Shown: positions 35,593 through 43,257 of the stretch, one piece after another
Layout: each line of letters opens with the position of its first letter
Position numbering within the stretch: the stretch's first letter is position 1
Origin: Rhodococcus jostii RHA1
GTDB taxonomy: Bacteria > Actinomycetota > Actinomycetes > Mycobacteriales > Mycobacteriaceae
Direction of reading: 5' to 3'
Length of the DNA: 64,000 bases
Assembly (NCBI RefSeq): GCF_000014565.1
Contig: NC_008268.1
Coordinates: forward strand, 3,224,001-3,288,000
The notes under the pieces: model-generated
The model's database searches: none
Told to the model about the DNA's origin: nothing
What the model saw: the letters and a program-made list of their open reading frames with translations, nothing else
Position numbers and translations under genes: made by a program

Positions 35593-36110
35593 GCAGACTT
35601 TCGGATGCAGGTCACGAAGTCCCGGCCATGGGACGGCTACCCGTATGCGCGCCGACCTCGACCAGGCCAGACACCCGGTCGAGTCGGAAGCTGGCACGGG
35701 CAGCCATCCCAAGGCCCGCATGGACCGGGCCAGACGTGGTAAGTCTGCCGAGCGGACGATGACGGCCGGTAAGCATGAACCGACTGAGCTGACGCAGCTC
35801 ACACCGACCCGAAGCGGGGGAACCCTGACGATCCATCCCCGCTTCTGCTCAATGGCGCCCGTTCCGACCTGTAACCGGCGGCCGCGAACGCCCGCTCCAG
35901 ATCGTTCGGGGTGCGATTGACGACCGAAAGCAAAATCATCACCGGACGGGTCTCATGCCGAGCTGGCGGTTATGCAGAGAGGTCGGCGAGTTCCGGTCAG
36001 CGGCCGGCTTTCGAGACACGCCGGTGCGGGTTCGGCATTCGGGACGCCCGCCGAGGGAAAACCGGCAGTCCGAAGGCAGCCTCGGCAGCACCCGCATGAG
36101 CAGACGGGCC
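35593..36110. other. Intergenic stretch without recognised gene
   Basis: About 520 bases between the SDR gene and the convergent formaldehyde dehydrogenase gene. Open frames in it are short, Arg/Pro-rich and start-poor, and none resembles a family. It includes the 3' side of both convergent genes, but no clear terminator hairpin was found. Confidence 0.4.
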
Positions 36111-37250
36111 TCACGGATGCAGTACGACCTTGGTCCATCCGTCGTCGCGGGCATCGAAATGCTGGTAACCGGATTCGGCCTCGGCCAGTGGCAGTTCGTG
36201 GGAGACGATCCAGGACGGCTTGGCACGGCCCTGGTGGATCAGGTCGCGCAGCTGCCGGTTGTAGTGCTTGACGTTGGCCTGCCCGGTTCCGACCTTCTGC
36301 CCCTTGAACCAGAATTTGCCCATGTCGAAGGCGATCTTGCCGTGGCGTTCGAGTTCGTCGGGGCCGTTGCGGTCCTGGGGCAGGAAGATCCCGACCACCC
36401 CGATGTGGCCGGTGAAGCGCACCGAGTCGACGAGCCGGTTCATCGTCATCGCGGCGTCCTCGTGACCCTGCGGGTCGTGCGCCTGATAGCCGACGCACTC
36501 ACAACCCTTGTCGGCACCCTGCCCGCGGGTCTGTTCCAGGACCTGCTCGACCGGGTCGCCCTTCGAATCGTCGATCGGAATGACGCCGATCTGCTCGGCG
36601 AGCTTGAGCCGGTCCGGATGCCGGTCGACGATCATCACCTTGCTCGCGCCCTGGATCATCGCCGAGTACGCCGCCATCAACCCGACCGGCCCGGCCCCGT
36701 ACACCACCATCGAATCGCCGGGCTGCATGTCCGCGAGGCGGGTGCAGTGCCAGCCGGTGGGAAAGATGTCGGAGAGCATCACGTAGTCGGTTTCCTTGTC
36801 CTGGGCATCCTCGGGCAACCGCAGACAATTGAAGTCGCCGAACGGCACCCGCAGATATTCCGCCTGCCCGCCCCAGAACGGGCCCATCCCGGCGAACCCG
36901 TATGCGGCGCCGGCCATCTTCGGATCCGGGTGCACCGTCAGGCAGAACGCGGTCAACCCTTCCTCGCAGTTGCGGCAGAAACCGCAGCCGATGTTGAACG
37001 GCAGGCACACCCGATCCCCGGGTGAGACCTTGACCACCGCGTTGCCGACCTCGGCGACGATCCCCAGGTTTTCGTGACCGAGGACCATCCCGGGCTCGAG
37101 GTCGGTGCGGCCCTCGTACATGTGCAGATCCGACCCGCAAATATTGGTGCTGGTGATCTTTACCAGCACATCGGTCGGCTGCTCAATCCTGGCATCGGGC
37201 ATATCCTTCACATGAACCTCACGTGGCCCGTCGTACACAAGCGCTTTCAT
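36111..37250 (-). CDS. Glutathione-independent formaldehyde dehydrogenase (zinc alcohol dehydrogenase family)
   Basis: A 379-residue zinc enzyme. C38 (NICGSDLH), H59 and E60 (LGHENLG) belong to the catalytic zinc site; C89, C92, C95 and C103 (GCGFCRNCEEGLTAFC) are the structural zinc ligands. VYGAGPVGLMAAYSAMIQGA is the NAD Rossmann part, with the DRHPDRLKLAEQIG strand. The long insertion RGQGADKGCECVGYQAHDPQ is typical of the Pseudomonas-type formaldehyde dismutase/dehydrogenase group that keeps NAD tightly bound. The frame is open to 37976, but ATG 37250 begins the domain. Formaldehyde from demethylation reactions is a plausible substrate. Confidence 0.9.
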   Translation of the reverse strand: MKALVYDGPREVHVKDMPDARIEQPTDVLVKITSTNICGSDLHMYEGRTDLEPGMVLGHENLGIVAEVGNAVVKVSPGDRVCLPFNIGCGFCRNCEEGLTAFCLTVHPDPKMAGAAYGFAGMGPFWGGQAEYLRVPFGDFNCLRLPEDAQDKETDYVMLSDIFPTGWHCTRLADMQPGDSMVVYGAGPVGLMAAYSAMIQGASKVMIVDRHPDRLKLAEQIGVIPIDDSKGDPVEQVLEQTRGQGADKGCECVGYQAHDPQGHEDAAMTMNRLVDSVRFTGHIGVVGIFLPQDRNGPDELERHGKIAFDMGKFWFKGQKVGTGQANVKHYNRQLRDLIHQGRAKPSWIVSHELPLAEAESGYQHFDARDDGWTKVVLHP

Positions 37251-37595
37251 CTCGACTCCCTGATGCTGCGTTTCCCGGTGGATCCCGGCCCGGCGGCCAC
37301 AGGCGATGACATGTGAGCGACCGAATGAATCGTGCCGCTGGGGCAGACGCGACAGCGCACGGAACTGAAAACAACACCAAAACGTTGGCACACCACCACG
37401 TTTCGCGTCACAGCCGATAACAGCGGGCGCATTCCAGGCGTCGCATTCCATCCACCATGGAGTCTCCTCTTTCGGCTCCACGATTACTAGGGGTGAGATC
37501 GGTTTCCTTGATTCGTGGCCTCGGGGGCTCCTTCCCTTCACCGGTCGATGGTGTGATGCTGGACCATGTCCACCACCTCGAACAGGAGACCCGAC
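37251..37595. other. Divergent promoter region
   Basis: About 345 bases between the formaldehyde dehydrogenase gene (minus) and the small ABM gene (plus). It must hold both promoters. Open frames running through it are extensions without family similarity. No inverted repeat stood out. Confidence 0.35.
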
Positions 37596-37892
37596 ATGGC
37601 CACCAAGGCGCTGCTGGTCCGACTCGAAGCCAAACCCGGCAAGGAAAGCGCGGTCGAGGAATTCCTCCGATCGGCGCTGCCACTCGTCGAACAGGAGCCC
37701 GGCACGAAGCCCTGGTTGGCGGTACGGTTCGGCCCCTCGACGTTCGGCATCATCGACGCATTCCCCGACGAGGCCGCCCGCGACACACATCTCAATGGGC
37801 CGGTCGGCAAGGCCCTCGGCGAACGCGCCGACGAACTCTTCGCTGCGCCGCCCGAAATCAGCTACCTCGACGTGCTCGCCGACAAGCTCTGA
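37596..37892 (+). CDS. Antibiotic biosynthesis monooxygenase (ABM)-type small protein
   Basis: A 98-residue dimeric ferredoxin-fold protein: KALLVRLEAKPGKESAVEEF at the start, EPGTKPWLAVRFGPSTFGII in the middle and ISYLDVLADKL at the end. ABM-domain proteins are cofactor-free quinone-forming monooxygenases or heme degraders, but many are of unknown role. CAGGAGACCCGAC precedes the ATG at 37596; an in-frame ATG at 37566 is less well placed. Confidence 0.8.
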   Translation: MATKALLVRLEAKPGKESAVEEFLRSALPLVEQEPGTKPWLAVRFGPSTFGIIDAFPDEAARDTHLNGPVGKALGERADELFAAPPEISYLDVLADKL

Positions 37893-38070
37893 GCCGCCGA
37901 GTCCGCCGAACCTGTCGAATCGTGGTACACAACGACGAGACGAGCGCAGCCTGACACGTCGCCGGCCCCCCACCACACTCCCCGGACAGCCCGTTCCCGC
38001 AAAGGCCCGAGGTGAGGTCGCCGAGCGGATCGGGCGGCTTCCGCGGAATGGACCGGGGGGCGGCGGCGTG

Positions 38071-38499
38071 TCAGCCGGATGCGGGGCCTGGCTGATCCGA
38101 CGTGGGGCGGGGGGTGTGCTGGAGTTCAGCGTTGATGCGTCGGGCCTCGGCGAGTTGGTCTTCCAGGATGATGATGCGGCACGCGGAATCGAGCGCGGTG
38201 CCCTGGTCGATCAGTTCGCGGGCTCGGGCGGCGAGACGCAGCTGGTACCGGGAGTAGCGGCGGTGGCCGCCCTCCGAGCGCCCGGGGGTGAGCAGCTTCG
38301 CGGCGTCGAGGCTGCGCAGGAATGCCTGTGTCACGCCGAGGATCTCGGCGGCGTGACCCATGCTGTACGCCGGGTAGTCCTCGTCGTCGAGCTTCCCGGC
38401 CGCGCGTCGGTCGGGCGAATCTTCCGGAATGGGGTGACACCTTTCCAACGGACAGGGCCCCCGGCGCCGTGAGGCACCGGGGGCCGGAGCGGGTTTCAC
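38071..38499 (-). CDS. MerR-family transcriptional regulator
   Basis: A MerR-type regulator. The HTH domain reads YSMGHAAEILGVTQAFLRSL, DAAKLLTPGRSEGGHRRYSR, then the linker helix and a coiled-coil region ending RIIILEDQLAEARRINAELQ. No effector domain follows, so it is a short MerR (actinobacterial heat-shock/stress type). The start is unsure: GTG 38499 is chosen, a TTG at about 38448 or ATG 38580 are possible. A GC-rich hairpin (about 38455-38485, GGCCCCCGGTGCC with GGCGCCGGGGGCC) lies across the 5' end. Confidence 0.7.
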   Translation of the reverse strand: MKPAPAPGASRRRGPCPLERCHPIPEDSPDRRAAGKLDDEDYPAYSMGHAAEILGVTQAFLRSLDAAKLLTPGRSEGGHRRYSRYQLRLAARARELIDQGTALDSACRIIILEDQLAEARRINAELQHTPRPTSDQPGPASG

Positions 38500-38916
38500 T
38501 TCCTTGTTCACTGCACTTCTTCCGGCTGTCGGGCCTTCGTGCCGCCCGGCAGCCGCCGGATATGCCGGGGCCTTACACACTCATATCAACCCTTGACCGG
38601 CACATCCTGGTCTTGCGTTACTTCTCTGCGGGCAGTTCATTCTCTCCCGCACCTCGTGAACTCTTTCCTTGCGACGAGAGGAACTCTACAACGGCGACGC
38701 CTCAATGTCTACAGTCATCACTGCAGATATTCTGGAGCGGTTGACCGGGGATTTCACCTCCGGCAGCCGACTTTTCTGTCCCCGTCGGCGGCCGCTCGCT
38801 CGACGGACCGGCTCTCGTTGATCGATGACGGACGGCGAAGTGGCAGTCGCAGTAGGCGTCGAGATGTCCGCTTCCTCAGATCAGGTGTGGTCGTCCCCGT
38901 AGGTATGTCGCCGCGA
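38500..38916. other. Gene-free stretch upstream of the MerR gene
   Basis: About 400 bases. It should hold the promoter of the MerR gene on its left side. The ORFs here are short, start-poor and without family features. No repeats or hairpins stood out. Confidence 0.35.
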
Positions 38917-39226
38917 TCAGCAGAGCTGGGCCCCGAATCCGTCGTCGCTCAGCACGTCGCGGGTGCACTGGGCGTCGACCCACCCGGACAGCTCGCTCAC
39001 CCGCGGGCGCCCTTGTCGACGAGGCTGTTGACCGGCCGAACGCGTTGAACAGGTGGTCGCCGTAGGACAGCAGGTTCTCCCGGCCCACCTCGGGGATGCC
39101 GACGGCGTCGGGGAAGACCCGTAGCGGGAACGCGGCCGCCAGCGCGGGAACCATGTCGAAGGTGGTTGCCGTCTCGAGCACCTGATCGACGAGGACCTCC
39201 GCATCCACCAGCCAGCATGCGCGCAA
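38917..39226 (-). pseudogene. Remnant of a cytochrome P450 (CYP199-like)
   Basis: The minus strand encodes DQVLETATTFDMVPALAAAF, PLRVFPDAVGIPEVGRENLL and SYGDHLFNAFG, which are typical of the 4-methoxybenzoate-type P450s. The frame then shifts: PVNSLVDKGARG, and later ELSGWVDAQCTRDVLSDDGF with GAQLC and a stop. Both ends (helices A-C, I-helix and heme loop) are missing. At least two frameshifts show that it is dead. Confidence 0.65.
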
Positions 39227-39722
39227 CTTTCTGCAACGCCCGCGGGCAGAGGACCTAGTGCCACCAGTTCATGTACCTCGGGTCCGCGACGATGGCACCG
39301 GGATGATCACCACCACTGACGGTGAATCGCTGACCGGTCTGTTCTTCGGACCATCCTTCTTCGCTAGCCACATCCTCGCGTTCGAACGCAACGTCGTGAG
39401 GTCTCGACGGCTTCGGATCCCTGTCGGCGAGGGGCCGGCGGTGGGGTCGTCGATCACGTGGGGGCGCCGCGGCGATGATGACGATCCTCCGGGAGCTGCA
39501 GAGGGGGTCCGTCAGATCCTGGGTGAGGTCTGCCCTGGTGTGAACTCAGGCTCCTGTTGTGTACTGGAAGCAGCGGTGATGTGGATGTGATGCCGCTTCG
39601 AGCAGCCAGGCCCACCCAGCGAGTCCGGGGCGCGACCGGAACCAGCCATGCGGTCGCCGACCCAGGCCACCCACCGACCACTGATCCCGTTGGATAGGCG
39701 ACCCGACGAATGGAGAACCGAC
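39227..39722. other. Intergenic stretch with unrecognised ORFs
   Basis: About 500 bases. A 110-codon plus-strand frame from 39258 reads RDDGTGMITTTDGESLTGLF near its start, which faintly resembles the first strand of O6-methylguanine methyltransferases, but nothing else fits. The right end carries the leader of the LLM oxidoreductase gene. Nothing here is firmly a gene. Confidence 0.3.
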
Positions 39723-40637
39723 ATGTCCGCAGATAGAAGTGTGCCCCCGACCGGAAGGGACACCGACCGCGTGCGGATCGGTGCGGTCTACCCGCAAATC
39801 GAGCTCGGCGGGGACCCCCGTGCTGTGCGGCGATTCGGCACAGCAGTCGAGGATCTGGGTTTCGACTACCTACTCGCCTACGACCACGTCCTGGGGGCCG
39901 TGCACGCCGACCGGACACCGCCCCTGACAGGGCCCTACACCGAACACGACCCGTTTCACGACCCATTCGTCATGTTCGCCTTCCTGGCTGGAATCACCGA
40001 GCGGATCGGTTTCTCTACCGGCGTGCTGATCCTGCCGCAACGCCAAACCGCTCTGGTGGCGCGGCAAGCCGCCGACGTCGATCTACTCTCCGGCGGCCGG
40101 TTGCGGCTCGGTGTCGGTGTCGGCTGGAGCCCCGTCGAATACGAAGCCCTCGGCCAGGCCTTCCGCACCCGGGGAGCCAGGCAAGAAGAACAGATCCAGC
40201 TGCTGCGCCAGCTGTTCACCGAACCGGTCGTCGATTTCTCCGGCCGCTTCGACCGAGTCGATCGCGCCGCCCTCACACCCCAACCGAGCCGGGCCATCCC
40301 GATCTGGCTCGGCGGCGCCACAAAGGCAGCGTTCGAACGCGCCGTCCGCCTCGCAGACGGCTTCATCTTCTTCGGAGCGACCGGGATCGACACCGCTGTT
40401 GAATCCTGGCAAGAGCTGCGCGAACGCGTGCATGCAGCGGGCCGGCCGGTCGAGGATTTCGGCGCGGAATACGTCGTGCTCAGCCAGGGTGCCGACGCCG
40501 TCAGCACCGAGATCGCGGCCTGGCGCGAAGCGGGCGGCACCCACGCCGCCGTAGCGACGATGGGCTTTGGCCTCAACACCGTCGAAGCGCACATCGACTA
40601 CCTCACCACGATCGCGGACACGTTGAACCTCACCTGA
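39723..40637 (+). CDS. LLM-class F420/FMN-dependent oxidoreductase
   Basis: A 304-residue luciferase-like TIM-barrel enzyme, probably F420-dependent given the host group. It shows IGAVYPQIELGGDPRAVRRF, DYLLAYDHVLG, IGFSTGVLILPQRQTALVA, LLSGGRLRLGVGVGWSPVEY and PIWLGGATKAAFERAVRLAD. Substrate unknown. It stands alone; the next sequence is an SDR remnant on the other strand. Confidence 0.9.
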   Translation: MSADRSVPPTGRDTDRVRIGAVYPQIELGGDPRAVRRFGTAVEDLGFDYLLAYDHVLGAVHADRTPPLTGPYTEHDPFHDPFVMFAFLAGITERIGFSTGVLILPQRQTALVARQAADVDLLSGGRLRLGVGVGWSPVEYEALGQAFRTRGARQEEQIQLLRQLFTEPVVDFSGRFDRVDRAALTPQPSRAIPIWLGGATKAAFERAVRLADGFIFFGATGIDTAVESWQELRERVHAAGRPVEDFGAEYVVLSQGADAVSTEIAAWREAGGTHAAVATMGFGLNTVEAHIDYLTTIADTLNLT

Positions 40638-40708
40638 CATCCGCAGACACATCACCCCGCCCCGCTGCGACATCGAACCAGCGACGAGACATCGCAGCTG
40701 GGACGTCG

Positions 40709-41045
40709 TCAGTGCATGTGGCTTCCACCGTTGATGTCGATGGTCGTCCGATCAGGTAGGCAGCATCGTCGGAAGACAGGAAGGTGATGACAGAGGCCAC
40801 GTCGCGTGTGGTCGCGGTGCGTGCGAGCGGAATGCCCTGTGCAATAGCTTATTCCTGCTCGTCGGTGCTACCGACACGAATGTTGGTGTCCACCGCTCCC
40901 GGCGTGACAGCGTTGATCGTCACGCCGGAGTCTTCCAGTTGCGCGCAAGCGATTTGGTGAAGCCGAGGATCGCAGCCTTGGCCGACGAGTACGGCACCTT
41001 GCCGAACACTCCCCCGCCGCGCTGCGCGACACCGAAGACATCGTC
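40709..41045 (-). pseudogene. Remnant of a short-chain dehydrogenase
   Basis: On the minus strand the pieces DDVFGVAQRGGGVFGKVPYS and SAKAAILGFTKSLARNW give the SDR catalytic helix (Tyr-x-x-x-Lys). After a frame change come INAVTPGAVDTNIRVGSTDE, an in-frame TAA, AIAQGIPLARTATTRDVASV, and finally TIDINGGSHMH with a stop at 40709. The N-terminal cofactor half is absent. It is a dead gene of the FabG-like group. Confidence 0.75.
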
Positions 41046-41199
41046 ACGATGCGACCCCAGCCCCAACGGGGCCACCGACCGCGCGCAGGCCCGACTCAGC
41101 GACCGGGTCCCATCAGCGTTCGACGCCGGCATCCGCGCCTATCCCGAAAGCGGATCGGTTACCGGAGCGGCCGGCGGAATCCATCCGTGGCCTCCGCTC

Positions 41200-41445
41200 C
41201 TACTCTGGACGTTGCCCCGGTCCCCGCTTATGCAGAAGTTCCGTATTCACAAGGTCGCTATCAACCGTGATCTGTTGCAGGGTCGCCGCCGGCCACGCTT
41301 CGAGCGAGTCAGTGTTCAGCACATCATCGATACATCGTGTGCTGCCGCCGAGATAGGCGCATGGAAAGTCGAAGTGTGTTGCCACGTACCAGGCTCGATC
41401 GTCTGGCCACCACAAGTGACCCTCGGGAATTGCATCAGACGGCAT
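41200..41445 (-). CDS. Hypothetical protein, possibly a C-terminal fragment
   Basis: An 81-codon frame on the minus strand: EGHLWWPDDRAWYVATHFDF, PCAYLGGSTRCIDDVLNTDS, LEAWPAATLQQITVDSDLVN. This pattern matches the end of a family of actinobacterial hypothetical proteins (WPDDRAWFVATEID..YVGG..LEA) that is normally about 130-190 residues long, so this copy may lack the first half. The family has no known function. The adjacent stretches (41046-41199 and 41446-41633) hold nothing else I can support. Confidence 0.4.
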   Translation of the reverse strand: MPSDAIPEGHLWWPDDRAWYVATHFDFPCAYLGGSTRCIDDVLNTDSLEAWPAATLQQITVDSDLVNTELLHKRGPGQRPE

Positions 41446-41633
41446 CGCCGTTAATGGCAGAAGAGCCTGCCGGGATCGCGATCACCGTGGGATTGGGAGA
41501 AATTGACCCTGGGGTGCGGTTCATCAGCCCTAGGGTTGGTGCTCGTCCCTGCAGATGCGGACAAGGGTTGTCGACATCCACGAGGGTGTTCCGCCAACCG
41601 AAGGGGTGCCCCGGACGATCGAAGAAGAATCCC

Positions 41634-42929
41634 ATGTCCGATCCAGGAATACCCTGGGCAACAATCATCGAGAAACTACGGTGGGGGCAGATGACCGTGG
41701 CCGAAGCGGCCGCAGCAGCGAACACCACCGTCGCGACAGTCGAGGCGGAGCTCGAGACAGCGGCATTCCTCGGAAAGCACGGCCCCGAAGCTGCGCAGAT
41801 GGCCGAGAAATTCATCGAGATGCGCAAGTTCGTAGACGCTAAGAACGCCGCCCAGGCCGCCAAGAGCGTCCAGAAACTCAGTCAGGGCGCCCGGGCCGTC
41901 AATAGAGCCGCCCAGGCGGCCCGACCCTTCGGTGCTGTGAAGAGAGCTCGGGAGGCCCGGCTGCTTCTCGGCCTCAGTGGGCCCGCTCTGGTCCTCCTCG
42001 TAGTCGGCATCGCCGCGATCGGCCTGATCGGTGCCGTCTACGTGAACTACGGGAACACCCCGGTCCAGCCCGGCCCGAAGATGCTGAACCGGCCCGCCGC
42101 GACACCGGTCGAGGAACCCGCTCCCGGGGATGAGGGCAGCGCTCCCGTCGAGCCCGCACCCGATCCTGGAGACCCCGGGCTCGTTCCGGCGGAGCCCGTG
42201 TCCGATCCGGTGACGCCCGAACCAGTTCCGGCTCCTGCGCCGCCCGCTCCACCCGCCCCGGCTCCCGCGGATCTTTCTCCCGAAGAACCCCATCCGGCCG
42301 CCCCGGCTCCCGCTGATCCCGTACCTGTGGGCGCTCCCGCTCCGGCGGCGCCTGCTCCCGCCGCGGCGGACCCCGTAGAGCCAGCTCCCGCGCCGGCCAT
42401 GCCTGCTCCGCCGGTAGAGCCAGCGTCGCCGCCGTCGATACCCGACGCCCATGGCGGAACTGCACGCGCGCAATCCGCACCGGCAATGCCCGCACCCCAG
42501 GTCGAGGCTGCACCGGCGCCCCAAGCCCCTCCGATCGAAGCTGCGCCCGTGGCCCCGATGCCCGATTCTTCACATGGCGCTCCACCTGACATCGGCGGAT
42601 ACGGGGCGGATCCCGGAACCTACACGGACCCGGGGACGACGTACACCGATCCGGGGACGACGTACACCGATCCGGGGACGACGTACACGGACCCGGGGAC
42701 GACGTACACCGATCCGGGGACGACGTACACCGATCCGGGGACGACATACACCGATCCGGGGACGACGTACACCGATCCGGGGACGACATACACGGGCCCG
42801 GGGACCTACACCGGAACCGACCAAGGCACATACAGATTGCCGCAAAACTGGTCGGCTGAAGACACTCCATGCGGCGCTTCGGAGTGCGCACCGGAGTACG
42901 GAGATAACCCAAAGGCAGCACAGAATTAG
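41634..42929 (+). CDS. Single-pass membrane protein with Pro/Ala-rich and DPGTTYT-repeat exterior
   Basis: A 431-residue protein of unknown function. Residues 1-108 are cytoplasmic, helical and Ala-rich, with an HTH-like TVAEAAAAANTTVATVEAEL at 21-40. Residues 111-139 (LLGLSGPALVLLVVGIAAIG and on) form one membrane segment. Residues about 140-330 are a Pro/Ala/Glu-rich linker. Then come DPGTTYT repeats and a C-terminus with two Cys (DTPCGASECAPEYG). No cleavable signal is visible, so the C-terminal part should lie outside as a type II membrane protein. ATG 41634 follows GAAGAAGAA; the open frame runs back to 41337. A strong terminator follows. It stands alone. Confidence 0.75.
   Translation: MSDPGIPWATIIEKLRWGQMTVAEAAAAANTTVATVEAELETAAFLGKHGPEAAQMAEKFIEMRKFVDAKNAAQAAKSVQKLSQGARAVNRAAQAARPFGAVKRAREARLLLGLSGPALVLLVVGIAAIGLIGAVYVNYGNTPVQPGPKMLNRPAATPVEEPAPGDEGSAPVEPAPDPGDPGLVPAEPVSDPVTPEPVPAPAPPAPPAPAPADLSPEEPHPAAPAPADPVPVGAPAPAAPAPAAADPVEPAPAPAMPAPPVEPASPPSIPDAHGGTARAQSAPAMPAPQVEAAPAPQAPPIEAAPVAPMPDSSHGAPPDIGGYGADPGTYTDPGTTYTDPGTTYTDPGTTYTDPGTTYTDPGTTYTDPGTTYTDPGTTYTDPGTTYTGPGTYTGTDQGTYRLPQNWSAEDTPCGASECAPEYGDNPKAAQN
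42627..42794 (+). repeat. Eight 21-bp tandem repeats coding DPGTTYT
   Basis: Eight exact-length units of the form GA(C/T)CCGGGGACGAC(G/A)TACAC(C/G) follow each other without gaps and keep the frame. Each codes for DPGTTYT. The only differences are third-base changes. A shorter DPGTYT precedes them and GPGTYT follows. The near identity suggests recent slippage-type expansion, so copy number should vary between strains. Confidence 0.95.
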
Positions 42930-42953
42930 CTCTGCAACAGGCCCGATGTGCAT

Positions 42954-42986
42954 ATCTACCGGCCCCGCTCGGAGGGGCCGGTAGAT
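42954..42986 (+). terminator. Rho-independent-like terminator
   Basis: ATCTACCGGCCCC (42954-42966) pairs perfectly with GGGGCCGGTAGAT (42974-42986) around GCTCGGA. The 13-bp stem begins 24 bases after the stop of the repeat protein gene. Only a weak T-rich tail (CAGTTTCT) follows. Confidence 0.75.
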
Positions 42987-43257
42987 CAGTTTCTGGTTCA
43001 GTCTGCGACAGCGCTCCTCTGCCTGCCTCCGTGAGTGGGTGACCTCCTCTGCGGATCTGGTCGTACTGTGCGAGCGTGGCACCCTCGAATTCCAGGACTG
43101 CTGCAATCTCGGGTCCCGGTAGTAATGGCGCAAAAAACAACGAAGTTCGCGTAGTGCCTGGTCGGCGGCGATTTCTCGGTTCGGGCTGCGAGCCGGGGTG
43201 GTTGGTGCTTGGCTTGGCTGCCGATGAGGTTGGTCGGCGTGTTGGAGGCTGGGGTTC

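Noticed and set aside
39258..39590. Methylguanine-DNA methyltransferase
   Set aside because: Only a first-strand-like TTDGESLTGLFFG; the catalytic PCHRV motif is absent.
42627..42794. Possible CRISPR array
   Set aside because: The 21-bp units are contiguous without spacers, keep the reading frame and code for a peptide repeat.
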